This document shows, in pieces, positions 1 through 5,502 of a stretch of 5,502 nucleotides of DNA. Numbering within the stretch: position 1 is the first letter of the stretch; each line of letters begins with the position of its first letter. The DNA lies in NCBI GenBank assembly GCA_902475415.1, contig CABRZK010000173.1:1-5502 (forward strand), given 5' to 3'. The stretch is from an uncultured Eubacterium sp. (GTDB lineage Bacteria > Bacillota > Clostridia > Lachnospirales > Lachnospiraceae). A program made the translations under genes and the position numbers. The notes beneath the pieces were generated by a model that saw nothing but the letters and a program-made list of their open reading frames with translations, searched no databases and was not told the DNA's origin.

Positions 1-1673
1 AGGATATGGAAGAAGCTACAAAAAAAGCGGTTATCCTTATGAGAGCAGCCGTTGCAAAAGTAAACTTAAATGCACCGCTTCAGCCGGGTGAGAGCCGTGT
101 AACAAAACGTGCACTGGTTATCGGCGGCGGTATCGCAGGTATTCAGACAGCGATTGATATCGCAGATGCCGGATATGAAGTAGATATCGTGGAGAAAGAG
201 CCGAGTATCGGAGGAAGAATGTCCCAGATCGATAAGACATTCCCGACGCTGGACTGTTCTGCATGTATCCTGACACCGAAAATGGTGGAAGCTTCTGCAC
301 ATGAAAAGATCACGCTGTATACATATAGTGAAGTAGAAAAAGTAAGCGGATTCGTAGGTGATTTTACGGTTGATATCCGTAAAAAAGCAAGAAGCGTAGA
401 CATGGATAAATGTACAGGCTGTGGTGTCTGCCAGGAAAAATGTCCTTCCAAAAAAACTCCAAGTGAATTTAACCGTGGCCTGAGCAACAGAAGTGCGATC
501 TATACACCGTTTGCACAGGCAATCCCGAATGTACCGGTTATTGACAGAGAACATTGTATCAAATTCAAGACCGGAAAATGTGGTGTCTGCTCAAAGGTAT
601 GTCAGGCAGGTGCGATTGATTACGATCAGAAAGACGAGATCATCACACAGAAATATGGTGCAATTGTTGTAGCAACCGGTTTTGATATGATCAAATTGGA
701 TAAATATGATGAATATGCATACAATCAGAGCCCGGATGTTATTACATCTCTGGAACTGGAGCGTATCATGAATGCAGCAGGTCCGACAAAGGGACATCTG
801 GAGCGTATGTCAGACCATAAAGCACCAAAGAAAATGGTATTTGTACAGTGTGTCGGATCAAGATGTTCTGATGAAAGAGGAAAGAGCTACTGCTCTAAAA
901 TCTGCTGTATGTATACTGCAAAACATGCAATGCTGATCCGTGATAAATATCCGGATGTAGATGTTACCGTATTCTATATTGATGTTCGTACACCAGGTAA
1001 GAACTTTGACGAGTTCTATCGCCGTGCGGTAGAAGAATATGGCGTTCACTACATCAAAGGCCAGGTAGGAAAGGTTGTTCCGCAGGAAAACGGACAGCTG
1101 CTTGTACAGGCTTCTGACCTTCTGGACAACAAACAGATCCTGATGGAAGCTGACATGGTTGTTCTGGCAGCAGCAATCGAGCCGAACCCGGATGTAAGAA
1201 AGATCGCTACCATGCTGACAGCAAGTATCGATACAAACAACTTCCTGACAGAAGCACACGCAAAACTGCGTCCGGTAGAATCTCCGACAGCAGGTATCTT
1301 CCTGTCCGGTGTATGTCAGGGACCAAAAGATATTCCGGAGACAGTATCTCAGGCTGGTGCCGCAGCAGTAAAAGCAATTGGTCTGCTTGCAAAAGATAAA
1401 CTGATGACCAATCCATGTACTGCAAAACCAGATGAACTGCTGTGTAATGGATGTTCTACATGTGCAAATGTTTGCCCTTACGGTGCAATCAGCTATATTG
1501 ACAAAGAAGTAAACGACCACGGTATCCGTGAAGTACGCCGTATTGCCCAGGTAAACAGTGCTCTGTGTCAGGGCTGTGGTGCTTGTACCGTTGCCTGCCC
1601 ATCCGGTTCTATGGATCTGCAGGGCTTCTCTAACAGACAGATCTTAGCGGAGGTAGATGCAATATGTCGATAG
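1..1673 (+). CDS. hdrA: HdrA-like FAD/[4Fe-4S] subunit of an electron-bifurcating complex (5' partial)
   Basis: Heterodisulfide reductase subunit A family: a cytoplasmic flavoprotein whose FAD is the bifurcation centre in Hdr complexes. Residues are numbered from the ATG at position 6. Seen: a Rossmann FAD motif VIGGGIAG at 38-45, with acidic strand end E63 and IGGRM at 68-72; the HdrA signature DCSACILTPKM from residue 83 (C84, C87); an inserted ferredoxin domain with C136/C139/C142/C146 and C184/C192/C195/C199; YGAIVVATGFD at 217-227; CVGSRC at 282-287 and CSKICC at 296-301; VCQGPKDIPETVSQ near 436-449; and a C-terminal ferredoxin domain with C480/C483/C486/C490 and C521/C524/C527/C531. The reading frame is open to the left edge, and the ATG at 6 lacks a properly spaced ribosome binding site. 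The residues before the Rossmann motif align with the internal helix preceding it in full-length HdrA (about 650 residues). Roughly 100 N-terminal residues, including the usual CHCG region, therefore lie outside the window. The stop overlaps the mvhD-like gene. Family call very secure; electron partners inferred. Confidence 0.95.
   Translation, partial: DMEEATKKAVILMRAAVAKVNLNAPLQPGESRVTKRALVIGGGIAGIQTAIDIADAGYEVDIVEKEPSIGGRMSQIDKTFPTLDCSACILTPKMVEASAHEKITLYTYSEVEKVSGFVGDFTVDIRKKARSVDMDKCTGCGVCQEKCPSKKTPSEFNRGLSNRSAIYTPFAQAIPNVPVIDREHCIKFKTGKCGVCSKVCQAGAIDYDQKDEIITQKYGAIVVATGFDMIKLDKYDEYAYNQSPDVITSLELERIMNAAGPTKGHLERMSDHKAPKKMVFVQCVGSRCSDERGKSYCSKICCMYTAKHAMLIRDKYPDVDVTVFYIDVRTPGKNFDEFYRRAVEEYGVHYIKGQVGKVVPQENGQLLVQASDLLDNKQILMEADMVVLAAAIEPNPDVRKIATMLTASIDTNNFLTEAHAKLRPVESPTAGIFLSGVCQGPKDIPETVSQAGAAAVKAIGLLAKDKLMTNPCTAKPDELLCNGCSTCANVCPYGAISYIDKEVNDHGIREVRRIAQVNSALCQGCGACTVACPSGSMDLQGFSNRQILAEVDAICR
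1649..1653 (+). promoter_or_regulatory. Ribosome binding site for the mvhD-like gene
   Basis: GGAGG lies inside the 3' end of the hdrA coding region, 10 nt before the ATG at 1664. It supports that start even though the start overlaps hdrA by 10 bp, and it suggests translational coupling. Confidence 0.8.
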
Positions 1674-2107
1674 AAAATACTGAATTCAGACCGAAAATTG
1701 TAGCATTCTGCTGTAACTGGTGTAGTTATGCAGGTGCTGACCTTGCCGGCAGCAGCCGTCTGGTTTATCCGGCCGATGTAAAGATCATCCGCGTACCTTG
1801 CTCTTGCAGAGTAAACCCGATGTTTATCTTAAGAGCATTTGAAAAAGGTGCGGACGGCGTTATCATGTGTGGATGCCATCCGGGAGACTGCCATTACAGT
1901 ACAGGTAATTATTATGCAAGAAGACGTATGACACTGCTGTTCTCCATGCTGGACTTTATCGGTGTGGAAAATGGACGTACACGAGTAGAGTGGGTGTCTG
2001 CGGCTGAAGGTGTGAAATTCTCTCAGACTATGAACGAGTTTGCAGAGAAGATTCATTCTCTTGGTAAAAACGTAAGATTGGAGGATTTGAGATGCAGGAA
2101 GAATTGA
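1664..2107 (+). CDS. mvhD: MvhD/FlxD-type [2Fe-2S] electron-transfer subunit
   Basis: A 147-residue member of the MvhD/FlpD family (often annotated hydrogenase iron-sulfur subunit). It carries a [2Fe-2S] cluster and passes electrons from the input module (hydrogenase, formate dehydrogenase or NADH module) to HdrA. Seen: FCCNWCSYAGAD at 15-26 (C16, C17, C20), RVPCSCRVNP at 43-52 (C46, C48), and CGCHPGDCHY at 69-78 (C69, C71, C76), followed by GNYYARRR. Length and motif order match the family from end to end, so the gene is intact. CSCR replaces the CSGR/CTGR seen in many hydrogenase-linked relatives. The start at 1664 is backed by GGAGG upstream. The gene overlaps hdrA by 10 bp and the next gene by 16 bp, which argues for fixed stoichiometry. 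No hydrogenase gene is present, so the role here is more probably FlxD-like (linked to NAD(P)H) than Mvh-like; that is inference. Confidence 0.94.
   Translation: MSIENTEFRPKIVAFCCNWCSYAGADLAGSSRLVYPADVKIIRVPCSCRVNPMFILRAFEKGADGVIMCGCHPGDCHYSTGNYYARRRMTLLFSMLDFIGVENGRTRVEWVSAAEGVKFSQTMNEFAEKIHSLGKNVRLEDLRCRKN
2080..2084 (+). promoter_or_regulatory. Ribosome binding site for the FrhB-like dicluster gene
   Basis: GGAGG ends 7 nt before the ATG at 2092, inside the upstream mvhD-like coding region. It fixes the start that produces the 16-bp overlap. Confidence 0.8.
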
Positions 2108-3069
2108 TCAAACGTGCGAAAGAACTGTTAGCAGACGGTACCGTGGCACGCGTGCTTGGCTGGAAAGCCGGCGATCTGCCTTATAATCCGGAACCATCTT
2201 ATTTTGAAAACGAAGACCAGCTGAAGAATTTTGTATACAATGGATTTTGCGGTGCAAACCTGAGCAAATACATGATCGAAGCTTCCAAGCTGGAAGGAAA
2301 AACGCTGGTATTCTTAAAACCATGTGATACATACAGCTTTAACCAGCTGATCAAAGAACATCGTGTAGACAGAGAAAAAGCTTTTATCATCGGTGTTGGA
2401 TGTAAAGGTAAACTGTCCATCGAAAAGATCAGAGAGCAGGGCATCAAAGGTATCGAAAGCATTACAGGTGCCGAGATGACAGATGATGCAGAAACTCTGA
2501 CGATCCAGACAATTTATGGCGAAAAGACCTGCACTTATGCATCTGCAATGCTGGGACGCTGCCATGTCTGCAAAGGAAAAGAGCATCAGGTATACGATGA
2601 GCTGATCGGCGAATCCAAAGATACCAAAGATGCAGATCGTTTTGCAGAAGTAGAGAAGATTGAAGCAATGTCTCCGGAAGAGAGATTTGCATTCTTCCAG
2701 AACGAATTATCAAAATGTATCCGCTGTAATGCCTGCCGTAACGTATGTCCGGCATGCAGCTGCCGTAAATGTGTGTTTGACAGCACAAAATTCGACAGTG
2801 CACAGAAGGCAAATGTGGATGATTTCGAAGAGAAGATGTTCCACATTATCCGTGCATTCCACGTAGCAGGACGTTGTACGGACTGTGGCGAGTGCAGCCG
2901 TGTATGTCCGCAGGGTATTCCGCTGCATCTGTTCAACCGTAAATTTATCAAAGATATTGACAAATTCTACGGAGAATATCAGGCAGGAGAGGATACAGAT
3001 TCGAAAGCACCACTGACAAACTTTACATTTGACGATGTAGAGCCAAGCATTGTTGGAGAAAGGGGATAA
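2092..3069 (+). CDS. FrhB-like iron-sulfur protein with two [4Fe-4S] motifs
   Basis: A 325-residue soluble protein with an N-terminal part resembling the F420-hydrogenase/dehydrogenase beta (FrhB/FdhB) family and a C-terminal ferredoxin-like part. Seen: FLKPCDTYSFNQLI at 74-87 (C78), IIGVGCKGK at 99-107 (C104), and RCHVCKG at 156-162, which resembles the conserved CxxC patch of FrhB C-terminal domains. Then come C209/C212/C215/C219, directly followed by C222, C224 and C227, and a second motif C262/C265/C268/C272 with CPQGIP after it. There is no signal peptide or membrane segment. Its place between the MvhD-like and AsrA-like genes suggests it is an electron-wiring subunit, comparable to one of the two Fe-S subunits FlxB/FlxC in Flx-Hdr complexes. 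FrhB proteins can bind FAD, but flavin binding cannot be confirmed here. F420 use is not implied: Clostridia generally lack that cofactor. The acidic C-terminal tail (about 296-325) looks flexible. Family assignment good; exact role inferred. Confidence 0.88.
   Translation: MQEELIKRAKELLADGTVARVLGWKAGDLPYNPEPSYFENEDQLKNFVYNGFCGANLSKYMIEASKLEGKTLVFLKPCDTYSFNQLIKEHRVDREKAFIIGVGCKGKLSIEKIREQGIKGIESITGAEMTDDAETLTIQTIYGEKTCTYASAMLGRCHVCKGKEHQVYDELIGESKDTKDADRFAEVEKIEAMSPEERFAFFQNELSKCIRCNACRNVCPACSCRKCVFDSTKFDSAQKANVDDFEEKMFHIIRAFHVAGRCTDCGECSRVCPQGIPLHLFNRKFIKDIDKFYGEYQAGEDTDSKAPLTNFTFDDVEPSIVGERG
3061..3066 (+). promoter_or_regulatory. Ribosome binding site for the AsrA/HyhB-like gene
   Basis: AGGGGA sits in the last codons of the FrhB-like gene, about 7 nt before the ATG at 3073. 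It favours 3073 over the out-of-frame ATG at 3069, which opens only an eight-codon frame. Confidence 0.7.
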
Positions 3070-3072
3070 TGT

Positions 3073-4110
3073 ATGTACAAGATAGCGAAAAGTAATTTGC
3101 CGGCATTATTCCGTGCAATCGCAGAAACAAAAGAACTGTATCTGCCGATCAGAAGAGCAGGACAGGTAAATTTCGGACCTTGGAGTGAAGACGCAGAAGT
3201 TGACGTTGAAACTTTAAAGACCGTAAAATCTCCAAAAGATGTATTCTTCCCACAGAGCGAAAATCTGTATAGCTGTGAGAGAGAAGGCAAAGACATCAAG
3301 ATCGAGCCTCAGGCATTACAGGATCAGGAGTTTGTTGTATTTGGCATGAAAGCCTGCGACATCAAAGGTGTAGAAGTACTGGATAAAGTATTTTTAGCTG
3401 ATCCGATCGATACATTTTATGCTGCAAGAAGAGATCACGGAATCATCGTTGCCATGGCATGTCATGAACCGGAAGAAAGCTGTTTCTGTAAGGTATTTGG
3501 CGTAGACTGTGCAGATCCGGAAAAATCAGCGGCAGACGTTGCTGTATGGATGCTGGGCGATGACCTGATCTGGAAAGCAATCACAGAAAAAGGTGAGGCA
3601 CTGACAAAAGCAGTGGAAAGCCTGCTTGAAAATGCAGATGCCGACAGCGACAAGCTGGAAGAAGAAAAGAACAACATCCGTGCAATCGTAGAAAAACTTC
3701 CGTACTCCAATCTTTCCCTGGAAGGATGGGGCGGAGACAAACTGGAAGAGAAATTCAATTCTCCGAAATGGGAAGAGCTGTACAAACCATGTCTTGCATG
3801 TGGAACCTGTACTTTTGTATGCCCGACCTGCCAGTGCTACGATATCAAGGATTATGATACAGGACACGGTGTTCAGAGATACCGTTGCTGGGATTCCTGC
3901 ATGTACTCTGATTTCACAATGATGGCTCACGGAAACAACCGTACAAGCCAGATGCAGCGTTTCCGTCAGAGATTCATGCACAAGCTGGTTTATTTCCCGG
4001 CAAACAATGATGGCATGTATTCCTGCGTTGGATGTGGACGTTGTGTGGAGAAATGCCCGTCCTCTTTAAATATCGTTAAAGTTATCAAAAGCATGGGAGG
4101 TGAACAGTAA
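3073..4110 (+). CDS. AsrA/HyhB-like (sulfhydrogenase beta-type) protein with two [4Fe-4S] motifs
   Basis: A 345-residue soluble iron-sulfur protein of the family that includes anaerobic sulfite reductase subunit A and sulfhydrogenase beta (HyhB). It relays electrons between a flavin reductase partner and the rest of a complex. Seen: KDVFFPQSENLY at 55-66, a family-typical segment; FGMKACDIKGV at 90-100 (C95); ACHEPEESCFC at 129-139 (C130, C137, C139); first ferredoxin motif C240/C243/C246/C250, running into CPTCQCYD (C253, C255); QRYRCWDSC at 268-276; second motif C318/C321/C324/C328 followed by P. Residues about 174-205 form a charged, probably helical insert. It starts 3 bp after the previous stop and overlaps the next start by 1 bp (TAATG). 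Standing directly before an AsrB/HyhG-like gene is the usual arrangement for this pair, and together they form an NAD(P)H-oxidising module. No AsrC siroheme subunit or hydrogenase large subunit is seen here, so neither sulfite reduction nor hydrogenase activity is implied. Confidence 0.9.
   Translation: MYKIAKSNLPALFRAIAETKELYLPIRRAGQVNFGPWSEDAEVDVETLKTVKSPKDVFFPQSENLYSCEREGKDIKIEPQALQDQEFVVFGMKACDIKGVEVLDKVFLADPIDTFYAARRDHGIIVAMACHEPEESCFCKVFGVDCADPEKSAADVAVWMLGDDLIWKAITEKGEALTKAVESLLENADADSDKLEEEKNNIRAIVEKLPYSNLSLEGWGGDKLEEKFNSPKWEELYKPCLACGTCTFVCPTCQCYDIKDYDTGHGVQRYRCWDSCMYSDFTMMAHGNNRTSQMQRFRQRFMHKLVYFPANNDGMYSCVGCGRCVEKCPSSLNIVKVIKSMGGEQ
4095..4101 (+). promoter_or_regulatory. Ribosome binding site for the FAD/NAD(P) reductase gene
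   Basis: GGGAGGT ends 8 nt before the ATG at 4110, within the final codons of the AsrA/HyhB-like gene. With the TAATG stop-start overlap, it indicates translational coupling of the reductase pair. Confidence 0.8.
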
Positions 4111-4964
4111 TGAGCGAATGTACCTGTCATAAAAATTATACACTGGATACACTGATTCCGAAGGTTGGTGTGATCACAAAGATCACGCAGGAAACACCGG
4201 ATGTAAAAACATTCTGTGTAACTGCTCCGGGCGGCGGAAAACTATTCGAACATATGCCTGGACAGTGTGCAATGGTATGTGTACCGGGTATCGGAGAGGC
4301 AATGTTTTCCATTACTTCATCCCCTACAAATAAAGAATATCAGGAATTCAGTATTAAAAAATGTGGTGTACTGACAGACTGTCTGCACAGCCTGGAAGTT
4401 GGCGATGAGATTACTGTCCGTGGACCTTACGGAAATAATTTCCCGGTAGATACAGAGCTGAAAGGCAAAAATCTGCTGTTTATCGCCGGTGGTATCGGAC
4501 TTGCACCACTGCGTTCCGTTATCAACTATGTACTGGATAATCGTGATGACTACGGAACGGTTGACATCCTGTACGGATCACGTTCCGCAGATGACCTCGT
4601 AAAACTGAAAGAGATCCAGGAAGTATGGGCAAAAACTCCGGGTGTCAATGTACATCTGACCATTGACCGTCCGCAGGAAGGCTGGGACGGCCACGTAGGA
4701 TTTGTTCCAAGTTACCTGAAAGAAATCGGTTTTTCAACAGACAAGACCGCTCTGGTCTGCGGACCGCCAATCATGATCAAGTTTGTACTTGCAGGACTGG
4801 AAGAGCTGGGCTTCAACCGTTCTCAGTGCTATACAACACTGGAACTTCGTATGAAATGTGGTATCGGTAAATGCGGACGCTGCAACATCGGTTCCAAATA
4901 TGTCTGCAAAGACGGTCCGGTATTCCGCTGCGATGAAGTAGACGAGTTGCCGAACGAGTACTAA
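4110..4964 (+). CDS. AsrB/HyhG/FlxA-like FAD- and NAD(P)-binding reductase with [2Fe-2S] site
   Basis: A 284-residue ferredoxin-NADP reductase-superfamily protein, in the branch with anaerobic sulfite reductase subunit B, sulfhydrogenase gamma, PyrK and FlxA. It exchanges hydride with NAD(P)H and passes electrons to Fe-S partners. Seen: an FAD-binding beta-barrel with MPGQCAMV (49-56) and EAMFSITSSP (63-72), the latter standing where other FNR-family members have RxYS; GVLTDCLHSL (86-95) in the FAD pyrophosphate region; a nucleotide-binding domain with FIAGGIGLAPLRS (124-136) and LVCGPPIMIKFV (215-226); and a PyrK-like C-terminal [2Fe-2S] motif C250-x4-C255-x2-C258-x7-C266. Length is normal for the family. 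It follows the AsrA-like gene with a 1-bp overlap. In this operon it is the probable electron entry (or exit) point, equivalent to FlxA. NADH versus NADPH preference cannot be read from the sequence. The N-terminal C4 and C6 are of unknown importance. Confidence 0.94.
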   Translation: MSECTCHKNYTLDTLIPKVGVITKITQETPDVKTFCVTAPGGGKLFEHMPGQCAMVCVPGIGEAMFSITSSPTNKEYQEFSIKKCGVLTDCLHSLEVGDEITVRGPYGNNFPVDTELKGKNLLFIAGGIGLAPLRSVINYVLDNRDDYGTVDILYGSRSADDLVKLKEIQEVWAKTPGVNVHLTIDRPQEGWDGHVGFVPSYLKEIGFSTDKTALVCGPPIMIKFVLAGLEELGFNRSQCYTTLELRMKCGIGKCGRCNIGSKYVCKDGPVFRCDEVDELPNEY

Positions 4965-5009
4965 GAAAAGGATCACTAGACAAAGTACAGAAAGGAATGG
5001 TACGACAAA
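4965..5009 (+). other. 45-bp spacer before the last gene
   Basis: This is the only real intergenic gap in the window. It is A-rich and holds the ribosome binding site of the next gene. I see no GC-rich hairpin with a T-run, no convincing -35/-10 pair and no long inverted repeat. The downstream gene is therefore most likely read through from the upstream operon, though an internal promoter within the preceding gene cannot be excluded. Confidence 0.6.
4992..4996 (+). promoter_or_regulatory. Probable ribosome binding site of the last gene, with long spacing
   Basis: AAGGA lies 13 nt before the ATG at 5010, longer than at the other junctions (7-10 nt) and a weaker core than their GGAGG. The in-frame ATG at 5019 has an AGGA only 1 nt upstream, which is too close, so 5010 is preferred with moderate certainty. 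Confidence 0.5.
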
Positions 5010-5502
5010 ATGCAGGAAATGGTAAATGTATATTTTTTCGGTAAAAAATACAGTGTTCCGGCAGATTTAACAATCATGACAGCTATGGAATATGCAGGCT
5101 ACACCCTGAAAAGAGGATGTGGCTGCCGTCATGGATTCTGTGGAGCATGTGCAACTATTTATAGAATCAAAGGACAGAACGAACTGAAAACATGTCTTGC
5201 CTGTCAGACACAGGTTCAGGAAGGTATGTATGTAGCAAGCATTCCATTCTTCCCGACAGACAAGAGAACTTACGACATCGAAGAGATCAGACCGACCGAG
5301 CAGATCATGATGGAACTGTATCCGGAAATCTACAGCTGTATCGGATGTAATGCATGTACAAAAGCATGTACACAGAACCTGAATGTTATGCAGTATATTG
5401 CATACGCTCAGAGAGGCGAATTTGAAAAATGTGCAGAAGAATCCTTCGACTGTGTAAGCTGCGGATGCTGTTCTGTAAGATGCCCGGCTGGTATTTCTCA
5501 TC
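5010..5502 (+). CDS. FrdB/HdrC-like iron-sulfur subunit: [2Fe-2S] plus [4Fe-4S] dicluster (3' partial)
   Basis: 164 codons are open to the right edge with no stop, so the C-terminus is missing. N-terminal part (about 1-80): a small beta-grasp-like domain with a plant-type [2Fe-2S] pattern C39-x4-C44-x2-C47-x14-C62, similar to succinate dehydrogenase/fumarate reductase B subunits, plus extra cysteines C37 and C65. From about 105: an HdrC-like dicluster region with C110/C113/C116/C120 (followed by TQN rather than the usual P) and C148/C151/C154/C158 followed by PAG. This build is seen in electron-transfer subunits that feed a fumarate-reductase-like flavoprotein, and in TfrB-type proteins, where CCG (HdrB-like) domains follow in the same chain. 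The missing 3' part decides which. In the operon it occupies the place that HdrC/HdrB hold in classical Hdr complexes, so it probably carries the higher-potential branch from HdrA. The domain call is firm; the acceptor is unknown. Confidence 0.88.
   Translation, partial: MQEMVNVYFFGKKYSVPADLTIMTAMEYAGYTLKRGCGCRHGFCGACATIYRIKGQNELKTCLACQTQVQEGMYVASIPFFPTDKRTYDIEEIRPTEQIMMELYPEIYSCIGCNACTKACTQNLNVMQYIAYAQRGEFEKCAEESFDCVSCGCCSVRCPAGISH

Noticed and set aside
858..1520. Long open frame on the minus strand (about 220 codons)
   Set aside because: It lies wholly opposite the conserved HdrA coding region, is rich in Cys, Phe and Ile runs without any recognisable domain, and has no convincing ribosome binding site. 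It is an antisense shadow.
2660..2866. Short plus-strand open frame inside the FrhB-like gene
   Set aside because: It is out of frame with a well-supported gene that covers the same bases, and it has no domain or ribosome binding site.
2092..3069. Coenzyme F420 use, suggested by FrhB resemblance
   Set aside because: FrhB-like domains occur widely in proteins not using F420, the rest of the operon points to NAD(P)H, and nothing in the window relates to F420 biosynthesis.
3526..3981. Minus-strand open frame of about 151 codons
   Set aside because: It is antisense to the AsrA/HyhB-like gene, with low-complexity and Cys/Phe-rich translation typical of a shadow frame.
4296..4325. Loss of the Arg of the RxYS FAD motif in the reductase (EAMFSITSSP)
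   Set aside because: I considered a missing catalytic residue, but AsrB/HyhG-branch relatives normally lack this Arg as far as I know, so it is a subfamily trait rather than damage.
3073..4964. Anaerobic sulfite reductase (asrABC) operon
   Set aside because: AsrA- and AsrB-like proteins are present, but the following gene has no siroheme/sulfite reductase motifs and the upstream genes are Hdr-type.
4997..4999. ATG immediately after AAAGGA, before the last gene
   Set aside because: It opens only a 15-codon frame, is directly adjacent to the ribosome binding site, and is out of frame with the conserved protein.
4985..5003. Two GTAC copies flanking the ribosome binding site of the last gene
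   Set aside because: A 4-bp stem with an 11-nt loop is too weak to call a regulatory hairpin and is expected by chance.
5067..5501. Minus-strand open frame of about 144 codons at the right end
   Set aside because: It is antisense to the cysteine-motif gene starting at 5010, whose plus-strand frame shows clear [2Fe-2S] and [4Fe-4S] motifs. The minus frame shows no family features.

Overview
The window is a single, fully plus-strand run of six genes for soluble iron-sulfur and flavin redox proteins. Both ends are cut: the first gene is missing its 5' end and the last its 3' end. Base composition in the mid-40s %GC by eye, strong purine-rich GGAGG-type ribosome binding sites, tight head-to-tail packing and a protein set rich in oxygen-sensitive Fe-S motifs suggest a strictly anaerobic Firmicute of class Clostridia. 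A gut Lachnospiraceae-type organism fits, but the taxon is inference only.

Layout: (1) 1-1673, HdrA-like flavin and Fe-S subunit, lacking roughly its first 100 residues; (2) 1664-2107, MvhD/FlxD-type [2Fe-2S] subunit; (3) 2092-3069, FrhB-like protein with two ferredoxin-type [4Fe-4S] motifs; (4) 3073-4110, AsrA/HyhB-like (sulfhydrogenase beta-like) protein with two ferredoxin-type motifs; (5) 4110-4964, AsrB/HyhG/FlxA-like FAD, NAD(P) and [2Fe-2S] reductase; (6) 5010 to the window end, a fumarate-reductase-B-like [2Fe-2S] domain followed by an HdrC-like [4Fe-4S] dicluster domain. The first five genes overlap or nearly touch, so they are very probably co-transcribed and translationally coupled. 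A 45-bp spacer precedes the sixth, with no sign of a terminator or promoter.

Working model, by analogy with FlxABCD-HdrABC of Desulfovibrio and MvhADG-HdrABC of methanogens: the AsrB/FlxA-like subunit exchanges electrons with NAD(P)H. The two dicluster proteins and the MvhD-like protein wire these electrons to the FAD of HdrA, where flavin-based bifurcation could split them between ferredoxin and a higher-potential acceptor. The unusual part is the acceptor branch. Within the window there is no HdrB and no hydrogenase. Instead there is an FrdB/HdrC-like subunit whose catalytic partner (a fumarate-reductase-like flavoprotein or a CCG-domain protein) would lie downstream. The final acceptor therefore cannot be named from this window.

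No RNA gene, mobile element, CRISPR array, long repeat, promoter or terminator was found. There is no gene-free stretch longer than 45 bp.
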